A DNA stretch of 64,000 bases from Macrotrachela quadricornifera (Eukaryota > Rotifera > Eurotatoria > Philodinida > Philodinidae): NCBI GenBank assembly GCA_022393335.1, contig JAJEKB010021564.1:268963-332962 (forward strand), given 5' to 3'. The position numbers and the translations under genes were made by a program. Under the pieces are notes generated by a model. The model was given only the letters and a program-made list of their open reading frames with translations, had not been told where the DNA came from and searched no databases. How positions within the stretch are numbered: the stretch's first letter is position 1; every line of letters begins with the position of its first letter. Shown one piece after another: positions 21,896 through 32,886 of this stretch.

Positions 21896-22112
21896 AAATC
21901 TAATAATCCAGATTTTGTTCAGCATCCATTCTCCGCTTTGTTTTGCTGTGGGTCAGTGTATATAAGTAAGTGATTTTTTTCGTAAAAAAAATCTTAGATA
22001 AATCATAGAAATCTAGTAATCTAGTAATCCAGATTTTGTTCAGCATCCATTCNNNNNNNNNNCATTCACCGTTTTGTTTTGCTGTGGGTCAGTGTATATA
22101 AGTAAGTGACTT
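21878..22112. repeat. Local direct duplication of about 110 bp
   Basis: 21878-21982 and 21990-22112 share AGATTTTGTTCAGCATCC and GCTGTGGGTCAGTGTATATA with few differences. The second copy contains the N gap. Confidence 0.8.
22053..22062. other. Assembly gap (10 N)
   Basis: Ten consecutive N bases inside the second copy of a local duplication. The flanks CCATTC and CATTC overlap, so the gap may be nominal or mark a collapsed tandem array. Confidence 0.99.
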
Positions 22113-22154
22113 TTTTCGCAAAAAATTTTAGAGAAATTTTCGAAATTTAGCAAT

Positions 22155-22795
22155 CTAAATGGAATCCAATACAATCTCGGCTTAATCCAGATTTGATACA
22201 GGTGAAATTCGGGTCTAATGCAGGTGCAATCCGGCTGTGATACGGGTGAAATTCAATGCAATCTAGGTGTAATCCGCATCCAATCCTGACTTAATTCAGG
22301 TGCAATCCGGGTGTAATCCAGGTTTAATATTGTGAAATCCAACTACAATCCGACTGTAATCCAGATTAATTCGAGTGTAATCCAAATGTAATCCGAGTGT
22401 AATCCGAGTGTAATCCAGGTGTAATCCGAGTGTAATCCAGATGTAATTTGAGTGTAATCCGAGCGTAATCTAGTGTAATCCAGATGTAATCCAACTGTAA
22501 TCCAAATGTAATCCATGTGTAATCCAAATGTAAGCCAAATGTAATCCGAGTGTAATCCATGTGTAATCCAGATGTAATCCGACTGTAATTCAGTGTAATC
22601 CAGATGTAATCCAGGTGTAATCCAGTGTATTCCATGTGTAATCCGAGCGCAATCCAGATGTAATCCGAGTATAATCCAGGTGTAATCCAATGTAATCCAA
22701 GCGTCATCTAGGTGAAATCTATTGCAATCCAGGTGAAATCTAGATGTAATCCAAATGAAATACAAGGGTAATCGAAGGGTAATTCAGTTGTTAAA
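22155..22795. repeat. 12-bp minisatellite (GTGTAATCCRRG)
   Basis: About fifty degenerate units of a 12-base repeat around TGTAATCC. Because 12 is a multiple of 3, it yields long artefact frames on the minus strand with an aromatic repeat (GLHLDYTWIT-like). The outer units before 22330 are the most diverged. Confidence 0.9.
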
Positions 22796-22867
22796 GCAGG
22801 TCGAGAGGGTTTAGATTAGCTGATTGTGATTGGAAGGCTTGTAGCTGATTTGATATTGTATTGATAT

Positions 22868-23119
22868 CAAGTACGGTGGTGTACTGTGAAATACGGTCGT
22901 AAACGGTGGTGTTTACAATCGTAATCCGAAAAAATACGGTCGTTTTACAGCCCGTTTTCCATCGTATACGATATTCGTATTTCGTCGTTTACTACACGGC
23001 GTGACACGGCAGTAATACGGGGCATGCCAAATGGATGATTTACGACGCGTTTACGGTCGTTTACGCTAGCGTGTACGGACGTTTACCCCTGTTTACGTTC
23101 GTCGTAACGTTCGATCTGG
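22868..23119. repeat. CGTAAAC/GTTTACGG-rich block (right)
   Basis: The same motif vocabulary as 19617-19960 (TACGGTCGT, GTTTACG, ATACGG). It ends in AACGTTCGATCTGGG, the inverted counterpart of CCCAGGTCAATGTT at 19617. The two blocks are probably the ends of one inserted element of about 3.5 kb. Confidence 0.6.
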
Positions 23120-23121
23120 GT

Positions 23122-23807
23122 ACCAAAACCTTTTAGTGTCGAACTTATAAACTTTTACAAGTTTCAGGATTTTTTTAGCACAAAAATTAACAATGACAAT
23201 AATAGAAAAACAGAGTAATAATTTATCCTTGGATACTTTTATATGATCCGATAGGGATCGTCGAGGTCTCCAAACATTGGATATAAGAAAAAATTTTGTA
23301 AGCCATGTTTTTGAGTTTATAGACTCAACAAAATTGCTTGAGAAATGTCAAAAACTTTTTTTTTCAAACTAAAGAAAACGTTCGATCTCTCAATAAAGGT
23401 AAGTTTTTTTACTATTTATCCGATCTTATATGTCTTTAAATATACTCATCAGATGCACCGTCAAAAATTTTGTTTAATGAGTAGATATCGAGAGTTGTGA
23501 GATCGGATAAATAATAAAAAAACATTTACTTTTATTGAGAAATCGAGCGTTTTTCTTTAGTTTAAAAAGAAAATAGTTTTAAAGATCCTGTTGATATTTC
23601 TTAAGTCATTTTGTTGAACCTATAATCTCAAAAATCTGGCTTGAAAAATTGTTCATATATATTGTTTTGTAGATCTCGACGATCTCTATCAGACCATATA
23701 AAACTATCCAAGGAAAACTTGTTACTGTTTTTCTATTATTGTCATCATTATTTTTTTTTGCTAAAAAAAGCATGAAAGTTCATAAGTTCCACACTGAAAG
23801 TTTTGAT
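23122..23807. repeat. Long foldback: about 310-bp inverted arms, 65-bp loop
   Basis: The left arm (about 23122-23437) and right arm (about 23500-23807) are complementary with scattered mismatches. Shared cores include GACAATAATAGAAAAACAG, CTCAATAAA and TTATCCGATCT against their complements. A transcript would form a long hairpin. It abuts the CCCAG-type end at 23119. Confidence 0.85.
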
Positions 23808-24394
23808 GACACTTTACATATGTTGAACTGCGATAAAAAAAATCGTACTTGTAAGAGATTACGCTTAGTCAATCTCAGCATTTTTTAAATCAATAATCGT
23901 CCATCTAATAATTAGATATTTGCATTGATAAATTGATACACCCTAGCACTGACCTTTATTCTTTAGAAGAATAAATGAAGTATCTTTCTCACTGTAAAAA
24001 GTTAAAATTAGCAAGAGTGCTTGTGACACCTCTTGTTATATCCCCGTGCGTCAGTACGGACTACGATGACTGCTTCGCGAATGCGAACGCAATTACGCCG
24101 CAACGAACGGAATCTCGTCATTTCGCTGCAGGTGCGACGCAGTTCTCAAAAAAGTGGTGACATGGGTTACTATTTGATACTAATTAATTCAGTTTTTGAC
24201 GCGCTTTTATTTGGTGTAAAACACTTTATTATATCATATACATATAAGACTGAAGAACGCGAGAGGCAAAGATTATGTGCCAGCCTGTAATTATATTTAT
24301 GATTCAGAGAGTTAATTTAACAAAATAATAAAATGTAAATGATGATTATATAATACTATTGATTTAAATGATTTTATTTGTATTAGGTTCTGTT

Positions 24395-25333
24395 TTACAT
24401 AAGAATTTTTGGTTTAATTCGATGTTGTCTTTGAAAAAATAAAGACCGAATATTATTACGAAAAACCTTTGATACAATAATGTATGTATAAAATGAAAAA
24501 CAATGTATACTAAAACCAAATAATGTCAAAATATTGGTTGCCAAATCTTCTTGAGCTATTCTAATTGAATCTTTTGGTATATCTTTTGTATAAAGTAAAT
24601 AAATTCGTCTTACAACATACGCTACCGTTGCTAAAAGAACAAACACTATTTGTGCAAGTAATATACGAGTTAGAGAATGTTCTATAGATGAATATCGTCT
24701 CAATTGATTCTTAACATTCCACCATGTAAGTAATGATGAAATAAATAAAATAATCATTGGAACTGAACTGTATATAATAAAAGCATTATAAGCATTGTAT
24801 GTTGCAGCTATTGGATTAATTATATCACATATTGTCATATTAATATAATTAGTCACATGAGTATAATAAATTAAACTTGGAATCATGAATCCAATTGAAT
24901 AAATAATTATAAATAAACTAATAAATAATGCTCGTTGTCTTGTTATCCATTGATGATATCGAATATTACATGTTATTAAATATTGATTTATAGATGCTAC
25001 ACATAGACCATATATAGCTACAGTTGCAGTACCAACTCCAATAAACCATCGTAATTTACAAAGAATAATATAATTAACAAGTGGATCATATCCAGTTATT
25101 CGATATATTAATTGAGGTAATAAACCAGTTAGAAGAGTTATTTCACTTCCAATAAATGAAAATAATAAAAATATTGAAGTTGAAACTTTTTTAAATTGAG
25201 GAAGATAGATAAAGGCTAATATATTCATTGAATTCCCTATTATACCGAATATAAAAATAAATGAACCACCAAATGCCAAAATAATTCGAGATATTAAATA
25301 AATACGAGCTACTTCTTCTGATATATTCGACAT
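24395..25333 (-). CDS. Rhodopsin-like G-protein-coupled receptor
   Basis: A 312-residue, single-exon frame with an ATG at 25333 and a short N-terminus carrying an N-glycosylation site (MSNISEE). Seven hydrophobic segments are visible. TM1 contains IIGNSMNI (the conserved GN of class A); a cysteine (ILCKLRWF) stands before TM3, and its disulphide partner may be the Cys in TICDIIN of loop 2. The TM3 end reads SINQYLIT in place of the DRY region, so the acidic residue is missing. TM6 (RILLAQIVFVLLATVAYVV) lacks a clear CWxP, and TM7 has no NPxxY. The basic C-tail ends RIKPKILM. It is probably a member of the expanded orphan peptide/chemosensory-type receptor group of rotifers; the ligand is unknown. 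Confidence 0.85.
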   Translation of the reverse strand: MSNISEEVARIYLISRIILAFGGSFIFIFGIIGNSMNILAFIYLPQFKKVSTSIFLLFSFIGSEITLLTGLLPQLIYRITGYDPLVNYIILCKLRWFIGVGTATVAIYGLCVASINQYLITCNIRYHQWITRQRALFISLFIIIYSIGFMIPSLIYYTHVTNYINMTICDIINPIAATYNAYNAFIIYSSVPMIILFISSLLTWWNVKNQLRRYSSIEHSLTRILLAQIVFVLLATVAYVVRRIYLLYTKDIPKDSIRIAQEDLATNILTLFGFSIHCFSFYTYIIVSKVFRNNIRSLFFQRQHRIKPKILM

Positions 25334-26330
25334 TTTATTTCAAAATAATTGTTTTTTCTATAGTATATTCTTTTATTCATACGCTCAAAATGAATTGAAA
25401 ATTCTCTCCAATTAAATTATATTTTAAATTTGATGTAACAAGTATTTACAGGAAAATCTATTATTTCTATAAGAAAAACATTATCATGTATTGTCGCTCT
25501 TCTATTCTTTTTAGTCTGTCTAACAGAAAAAATATTCTTTCTTTTTTTTCTTTGATTAACTAATTTTGCGAGAGTTTTCAAGAATGTTATTTGTTTAGAA
25601 TTAAAAAAGGCAAAATGAAGAAAAAATATGTTAGATTCTTTTTCCATTTATATATAGAAAAGTGCAAAATACTTCAAAGACTAACAGTTTAGTTTTTATT
25701 TCCTCATTATCGCTTACTATACATAATTACAGGAATTGCTATGAAATGTGTTACAAAACTAGAAAGTCACGAATTATAAATTTTATTTTAATATTGCTGC
25801 TTTCAAGGGTATCAGTGTAAAAGTGAATGCAACAACTATGGCTAGTTGAATCATGGAAAATTGTACGAATGTGTGATCTGTACATAGTTTTGTTGATTTT
25901 ACGACTAAACATATTAAAATTTATTTAGAATTAAACTTGTTTAACATTAAAAAGACGAAGAAAAATATTTCTAGCTGTATAAAATAAATGAGCATCTTAT
26001 ACGAACTTTTTAAGACTTTTATTTAAAGATGTTGGTAGACGTTTCTGATTGTTCTTCGTCACAATGTGAATTCTATTAGTTGATTTTTTGACCAATGTAA
26101 GATTCTTTCTCTTGTTGTCATATTAACCGTTTATATCATCTTAAATTTTTTCAGTAGAAATGAAGAATATTGATGATATTTCTATAAAATAACGATTATG
26201 ATTAGTTTTTATAATGATCGATAAAATGTTTAGATTGATATGATTCATTATCTTCTCATTTTGGTATTGCACCATAAAATGAAATAACAGAAAAAAAATT
26301 CGTATATAGAAATACGTAGGATATCTTAGG
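25334..26330. other. Intergenic, no gene seen
   Basis: AT-rich upstream region of the receptor gene. Frames at 25417-25647 and 26141-26371 (minus) have no recognisable features. Confidence 0.4.
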
Positions 26331-26331
26331 T

Positions 26332-27853
26332 CAGGATTTGCTCCTAAGCGTTCTAAAATGAATCTAAACAATTTTCCTGATAATCTCGACGAGCTCTATC
26401 GATTCCATACCTTAGTCATGAATCGGTCGAGAAAAAGAAGTAACGATTTGATCATTGGTATTGTTTTATGTTATTTTTTGATAATGTATATTATAGTGGA
26501 ACAATGTAAATTAGAAACTGCGATCGGATGTTAGTGAAATGAATGACATCACGAATCAGTAATCCTCTACGTCATTTATTTTGGAATTATAACTAAATTT
26601 AATTGTATCTGAGAACAATAAGAAAAAGTGATGTTAATGTTCGGTATATTTGTTATTTTTTAAGCTTTTAAGTTTCTGCGCATTTATATTTTCATTGACG
26701 ATTCAGCTGCGGCGATCGCTTTTATCTTTTTGATATATACGACAGTTTTTATTAGACGCTCATAAAAATCATACTATGATGTAATTGATAGTGACAGTGG
26801 CATATGGCTCTTTAACAATATCCAGGAAACAATACTCTCAGATCAGTTCTGCTCCTTCACATGAGTTCATTGAAACAATAACAGTCAACGAACCATCGAT
26901 CGGGCGCATTTCATGCAATAAAACTCTTACACATACAGATTTTCAAGTAACCGATTTATGTAGTACAGCGCAGCGACCTATGATAAAATCGACTTTTCAA
27001 TCAAGTATTCAAAAAACACTTCTCTCGAGCCATCGATTACAATTATAAATAATAATAAAAGATATGAAACCAACACTCCTGCCAATTGAATAAGCATACA
27101 TGCATTTTATACATGATCATGCCGTATACGTCTTGGCACTCATCTACACCATCATACTAATTGTTGTCGCTACTTTCATCCTATCTTCAAGAAAAAAGTT
27201 GAACAGAGAGAACAAAAGAGTGTCTGAATTTGCATATGACATACTTTCTCTTTATATACTATTTTGTAATAAAAGTTTCCATTATATGTTCCGTTTTTTT
27301 CTCAATTATAATCTATCAATAAAATAAATCATATTGTTTCACATATAACCGCCACCACATGGCTATTCAAAATGTAGCGCTTTAAATCAATCAACCGTCA
27401 TTTCATTTGGAAGATAAAAAATTCCGTACATCTTATCATTATCAAAATATAAGAGAAAAAAATCTCCAATAGATTATCTCGCGTGTTTATAAATTTATAT
27501 ATGTTTTAAGGCAACAATATAACAAATGTAATAGGCATTTTCATTCTCAAATTTATCTGTCTTCATCGAAAACACTTATGTCATCATGGACAATTTAGAA
27601 TCGAATGACTAAAACATAAAGCTGAGGTGCTTTGACGCGATTAACTAGGAAACTTCTTTGAATGGGTTGAAAAGCACTCATAGACAAATCCTAACCCCGT
27701 AATAAAATAATTGATGAAAAAGAATTATTTCATATTTTATATGGTAAAGTTTTTGGAAAGTCACAAGTAAGGTATGGAATCGATACAGCTCGTTGAGATC
27801 TATCAGTTAAGTTGTTTAGATTCATTTTAAAATGCTTAGGAGCAAATTCTGAC
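26332..27853. repeat. Inverted repeat, about 88-bp arms 1.3 kb apart
   Basis: The arms at about 26332-26420 and 27766-27853 match in inverted orientation with few changes; shared cores are AAAATGAATCTAAACAA and ATCGATTCCATACCTTA. The interior holds short open frames at 26785-27048 and 27100-27327 (the latter with one transmembrane-like segment) and no recognised transposase. It may be a decayed element or an inverted duplication. Confidence 0.65.
26358..26534 (+). CDS. Possible small membrane protein (58 aa)
   Basis: An ATG-initiated frame with a polar N-terminus (MNLNNFPDNLDELYRFHTLV), a basic stretch (MNRSRKRSND) and one hydrophobic helix (LIIGIVLCYFLIMYIIV). The start lies in the left arm of the inverted repeat, and the other arm preserves a similar MNLNN start. 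No family is recognised, and it may be a relic. Confidence 0.2.
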   Translation: MNLNNFPDNLDELYRFHTLVMNRSRKRSNDLIIGIVLCYFLIMYIIVEQCKLETAIGC

Positions 27854-28850
27854 GAGCTTTACTGAAATTTGAAGATTTTTTTCATATTTTTGGACATTAA
27901 TTAGCGATTTTCTGATTAATTAGTTGTAGAAATTGAACAATGACATATGGAAAGTTGTTCAACTGAGTTGGAAAGTTCTTTAGAAGGAATATTTTCAAGA
28001 AAAAATCGAATTCTAACCTTAGATATCCTATATGAATAATCAAATTATCTCATTGTATCATTAGAGAACAAATAAAATTTGAGTTAGAAATCGAAAGAAT
28101 TAAAGTGGATCAACAACCACAATTTCAAAGAGATCTATGCTGCTTTAGATGCAAGATTAAAATTTATTACTGCTTCTTATAATTTCGAATCTGTTGATAA
28201 TTATTAAATGAGCGGGGACGAAATAAACGGTCACATTTGGGCCTATCATGCCAATAAATCAATGCCGCATCTGTAATTTTTGTTTTCTTTGCTAAATTTG
28301 TAGCTATCTGCTTGATGTCGCAAGTACAATATTTAACTTATTATGCTTCACTCAATTTGTTTTATTTTGATGCCCTTGGCAATCGAAATAAAATAAAGAA
28401 AAAGGAAAGAAAAGAGAATAGTTGACATACATCATCTATATACACTTCCTCACTGAGTCGGCCGGCTAAATTGAAATGTCTACATGAAGAATAAAACAAG
28501 ACGACTTTTTTCGTTATCTTGTTACATCTTATAATTAAGTGTTTGATTTTAAGTCTCTTTCGGAGTTTGTTTTTTTTTATTGCATACTTTTTTTTAATTA
28601 CGTTATTATTCTATGTAACATGCTTTATTTTTTTAAACTCTTTCCACAGTAATTTTGATTCCTGTTTTTTTTGAGTTGTTAAGTGTAGACATAGCTAACA
28701 GTAGTTAGGTGTCAATGTATGTAGATAATTAGACAGATGTACATCGATGGAAAGAAATTTTGCAAAGAACGCGTTCTTAAAAACCGCGGTTTTTTGCAAA
28801 ATTTTTTTTCGTGGGTTGACTTAAACAGTTAAATCATTAATTTATTAGTA
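27854..28850. other. Intergenic, no gene seen
   Basis: AT-rich. It contains near 28775-28815 a segment (AACCGCGG and an inverted CCCACG-like block) related to the hairpin region at 7690-7760. Confidence 0.35.
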
Positions 28851-29097
28851 ATGAGCGACCATTTATCTACCGGTGATCGATGGCGAATTATCTCGTTGCA
28901 TTTCGATCAAGATACAACTCCGGATCAAACAGAATCTATTATTAATTGTTCATGACGAACTGTTTTTAATATTTTACGATTATTTCATGAAACAAATAAT
29001 GTTATCGAACGAGAAGGATGTGATTGTACTTTATTAAACAATGAAAAACGAATTCGGAACAACACAATTAAGACGTGGAGTAGGAAAAAAAGTATTT
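28851..29097 (+). pseudogene. Tc1/mariner-type transposase N-terminal relic
   Basis: The frame from ATG 28851 reads like a helix-turn-helix leader (STGDRWRIISLHFDQDTTPD, a stop, RTVFNILRLFHETNNV). After this come a degraded basic region and NNEKRIRN. This pattern of paired HTH motifs is found at the start of Tc1-like transposases. An in-frame stop and the lack of any catalytic domain show it is dead. Sequence at 29105-29160 resembles the GATAGAGAA-containing inverted ends seen near 45.8 and 46.4 kb. Confidence 0.5.
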
Positions 29098-29160
29098 TTT
29101 TTTTGGTCACCCATTATATGTTAAATGATAGAGAACTTCATATGCTATCAAATAGTATAG

Positions 29161-30810
29161 TTTCTTTTATATAATTTATTTCTGTCAGAGTAATAATTAA
29201 AAGCAACAGCGAAAAAATATCGATTTTTAGTACTTGTCGATTGAGGATTTTTTCATTATACTCAAATTTTCTTTTCAATAAAAGATTATTCTATAATGAT
29301 AAAAAGTTTAAAAAACTATTTTTGATGATAAAGAAAAAAATCAGGTCTCTGGGAATCTAGACATGAGAGTGCCTTTATTGTGCTCAAATTATTTTTCAAT
29401 CAATAAATGACAGGATGATAGAAAACTCTACATGCTTTCAGAATATGTAATTGATTTTAAATAAATGTCTTTTTATAGTGAAAATAAATGAGAAATATAG
29501 AGTACAATTATTTTTTGCTACGAGGAGGAATAGAAAATAATTCCGACACTCCTGTTAGAATAACTAAAAATTTACACATTAATAATGAAAGACAGGTTTA
29601 AAATAAGCTCCTTTATCGGCGCACTCTCTCAATCAGAATACGTTTGATAAATCTAAAGCCCTCGTTAGCCATACTACCAGAGTTTCCTCATACAAGAAAT
29701 GATCGTCATTCTCTCGAATTTTTTTTTCTTTATATAGTCAACGATGATAATAAATATAATCGATACACGAACGATAGCTTATTGTATTTTTTTTCTTTCT
29801 GTACAGTTTTATCGGGTAATGGTCAAATATATAGACATTGTTCTGTTGCTTAGTAAGAATATATTATATGACCGATTCGATGAAGAAGAATTCACTTTTT
29901 AAATAGTGAACCAAAGGTTACTACTTATCATCGATAACGATTGACCGTAAGTATTTACCTTTTCATATATTAACATATGGGTGATCTACCACATCTGACA
30001 ATGAATCTAATTAAAACTAACAGTTTCGTTGATTTTTCTATCGAAGTCAATACATTAGTGAAAATGACTGGTCTTTGTGTTAATATGCTAAAAATGTATT
30101 TTATCCACAAGATTAAATGTTTCAGATTGATCTCGTACTTTAAAATAAATAAATTTCTTAAGATGTTTTCATTCCCTTGAGTAAATTTCTCGAATTTGTC
30201 CTTAATAAAAATGAGATATTTAATTAATCTCACGTGTTATTGATCCAATATCCACTATACTTCTTTTTCTGATCATTAGCAATTTCTAGAACTCTTTTGT
30301 TGATAGAAGTATGAAAAAGAGATGTACTCATTCACTTCAATATATAAATGTTTAAACTTGATCTCTTTTAATGGTACCTTCGCATATGCATCAGAGCTCA
30401 AATAAGCACAAATAATGTATTTTTTTTCTAGAAAAACCACAAAAAAATGAGTACATGCATATGTTTTCTATATGGAGATGTATTTCGACGTTCTTATCAA
30501 CTTCTTGCGTTTGACTGACGAGGTTTCATTAGTTGCGTTTATCATCAAAAGACATTGGAGATCTATTTACAACGTCAATAGGTAGATAACATATATATAT
30601 ATAATCGAAAGTAAAGTGTTAGAAAAGACAAAGTAAGGTGAGTATATTGACTGATGAAATAATATGACTGTATTATTTTTTATATATCGCTAAGATTATA
30701 AGCATCTCGAACATAATTTTTGTCATTGACACATACTTTAGTCTTATAAGACTGATTGAAAATGAATTCTTTTTATTTAGAAAGATCAATTGACAGTATT
30801 GATAGAAATT
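29161..30810. other. Intergenic, no supported gene
   Basis: AT-rich with degraded inverted-repeat fragments near 29390-29450 (GATGATAGAAAACTC). An (AT)n stretch lies at 30590-30602. It includes the promoter region of the GH31 gene. Short frames at 29644 and 29970-30233 are unsupported. Confidence 0.35.
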
Positions 30811-32886
30811 ATGTTGAAATATTCTGGTGAATATTTTATTTTACTTATCATTTATTTGATTAACTGTAACAATGCATCATCATGTATATTTACCCGATAT
30901 ATATATTCAAATGGTTTAAACCAACAATTACAAGTTGAATCATGGGGTTCAGATAGTATTCGAATACGTTTAACTCCAGATGTAATTATTCAAACTCCAG
31001 ATTATCAAGCTTTACTACCAGAACAACCAATTTTTAATGAAGAAGTTTGTCAACAACCAGATACAAATACATTTATTCATGGAAATATTAAATTTAATAT
31101 AAGTGATGATAATGAAAAATGGTTAATTCAACGTCAATCAGATGGTTTAATTCTTATTGAAACCGAATCAATTAAATTTTTTCCATATAAATATCCAACT
31201 TCTATTTATTCTCCAATATATACACTTTATAATATATCATTAATGTATAATCATATATCAAATGGATATTTATATGGTTTAGGTGAACATCATTATGTTA
31301 ATAATCTAACATTAGCATATCATAATTTTCATTTACCATTTGTTTTTTCTTCAACTGCTCCAACAAATGGTGATATAACAATTCCATGGTATATTCATAC
31401 ATCAGCATTTGGATTTCTTTGGAATCAACCAGGTTATGGTTCATTTAATGTTGAAAATGATAAAAAAATCATATGGACTGCAAATGCTACACATCAACTG
31501 GATATATGGATAACAACAATTCCTAAAGAAGAAAATCTTTCTTCATTATTTTATCCAATTCTTATGAAAAATTATGTTGATGTTGTTGGTCATCCAAATC
31601 CATTACCAAAATTTGCTTCAGGTTTTTGGCAAAGTAAAAATCGTTATCGTAGTCAAAGTGAATTTTTAGATGTTGCAAAAGGTTATTATGATCGTCAAAT
31701 TCCTGTAAGTATTATTGTTATTGATTGGTTTCATTGGACAAAACTAGGCGAATGGAAATTTAATAGTACATGTTGGCCAGATATTCCACAAATGATTAAT
31801 CAATTAAAATCATATGGAATGAATTTAATGGTATCTGTTTGGCCTCATATTGAAGAAGATTCAGAAAATTTTAATTTTATGAATACAACAGGTTTATTAA
31901 CTCATGATGCAAATGGAAATGCATTGCCAAGTATAACTAATAATCTTTATATTCCTGATCAATTTAATCCAATTACAAGACAATTTATTTGGGATAAAAT
32001 TAAAAAAAATTATTATGATTATGGAATAAAAATTTATTGGTTAGATGCTGATGAACCAGAAAGAGGTCGACCTAGTTTACAATGGTGGTATGGAAGACAT
32101 GATGAAGAAATTGCAATGGTATGGGCAAGAGAACATCAAAGAACATTTTGGGATGGATTAAAAGATCAGAATGAAAATGATATTATTATGCTTAGTAGAC
32201 AAGCATGGATAGGTAGCCATAGAATCAATGCAGCTGTATGGAGTGGTGATATTGATTCATCATGGGAAGAATTATTAAAACAGATAAAAGTAGCACAAAA
32301 TGTTGCTTTATCTGGTATTTATTGGTGGACAACTGATATTGGAGGTTATCGTTATGCTGGTTTAGATGATAATCAATTTCAAGAATTAATATTACGATGG
32401 TTTCAATTTGGTGCATTTTGTCCATTATTTCGTTTACACGGTGAACGTTATCCACCATTACCAGATAATGAATGTGGTTTTTCTGGTGGACATAATGAAG
32501 TCTGGTTATTTAAATATAGTGAACAAATTATTAATATAATTCGATTACGAGAATCTTTACGTGATTATATTGAATATCATTTAAATATTTCTAATCAAAA
32601 TGGAACACCAATTTTACGACCAATGTTTTATGATTTTAATAATGATTTAGAATGTTATCAATCTGAAGATCAATATATGTTTGGAACAGATTATTTAGTT
32701 GCTCCTGTTTATACATATCAAGCAACATCACGTTCAGTTTATTTACCTAAAATTGATCAATACGATTCAGTTTGGCAACATTATTATACAAAAGTATTTT
32801 ATCAAGGTGGACAACGTTATAATATTTCGATTACTTTAAATGATTTTCCTCTTTTTCAAAAAATTCAATCGATTTGGACTTATTAA
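30811..32886 (+). CDS. Secreted glycoside hydrolase family 31 enzyme
   Basis: A 691-residue enzyme from the first ATG (30811); the frame is open seven codons upstream but only from a TTG. Residues 1-25 form a signal peptide (YFILLIIYLIN core). The GH31 (beta/alpha)8 barrel spans about residues 260-580. Family landmarks are GFWQSKNRYRS near 270, the nucleophile motif WLDADEPERG (Asp about 412) and the acid/base motif VWSGDIDSSW (Asp about 480), followed by YWWTTDIGGY and FRLHGER. The WLDADEPE form is closer to bacterial xylosidase/glucosidase-type GH31 than to animal acid alpha-glucosidases (W-I/L-D-M-N-E), so an origin by horizontal transfer is possible. It likely cleaves alpha-linked glucose or xylose in the gut or secretory pathway; the exact substrate is not decidable. 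No introns, strongly A/T-ending codons like the neighbouring genes, and a likely AATAAA near 32990. Confidence 0.9.
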   Translation: MLKYSGEYFILLIIYLINCNNASSCIFTRYIYSNGLNQQLQVESWGSDSIRIRLTPDVIIQTPDYQALLPEQPIFNEEVCQQPDTNTFIHGNIKFNISDDNEKWLIQRQSDGLILIETESIKFFPYKYPTSIYSPIYTLYNISLMYNHISNGYLYGLGEHHYVNNLTLAYHNFHLPFVFSSTAPTNGDITIPWYIHTSAFGFLWNQPGYGSFNVENDKKIIWTANATHQLDIWITTIPKEENLSSLFYPILMKNYVDVVGHPNPLPKFASGFWQSKNRYRSQSEFLDVAKGYYDRQIPVSIIVIDWFHWTKLGEWKFNSTCWPDIPQMINQLKSYGMNLMVSVWPHIEEDSENFNFMNTTGLLTHDANGNALPSITNNLYIPDQFNPITRQFIWDKIKKNYYDYGIKIYWLDADEPERGRPSLQWWYGRHDEEIAMVWAREHQRTFWDGLKDQNENDIIMLSRQAWIGSHRINAAVWSGDIDSSWEELLKQIKVAQNVALSGIYWWTTDIGGYRYAGLDDNQFQELILRWFQFGAFCPLFRLHGERYPPLPDNECGFSGGHNEVWLFKYSEQIINIIRLRESLRDYIEYHLNISNQNGTPILRPMFYDFNNDLECYQSEDQYMFGTDYLVAPVYTYQATSRSVYLPKIDQYDSVWQHYYTKVFYQGGQRYNISITLNDFPLFQKIQSIWTY

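Larger units (their letters stand above)
19489..24287. mobile_element. Nest of repeats bounded by inverted CAG..TGGCACATAA ends
   Basis: The segment 19489-19612 and the complement of 24165-24287 are diverged copies over about 120 bp, with outer ends CAGAGTGGCACATAA and CAGGCTGGCACATAA. The CAG start resembles hAT-type termini, but the flanking 8-mers do not match. The span may therefore be one large decayed element or two solitary copies in opposite orientation. Inside lie CGTAAAC-rich blocks, a minisatellite, a foldback and an assembly gap. No transposase is recognised. Confidence 0.45.

Noticed and set aside
22343..22765. 140-codon minus-strand frame with aromatic repeats
   Set aside because: Explained by the 12-bp minisatellite; no start context, signal or homology visible.
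26785..27327. Two short frames, one with a transmembrane-like segment
   Set aside because: No recognisable family; they lie inside an inverted repeat and composition alone does not support them.
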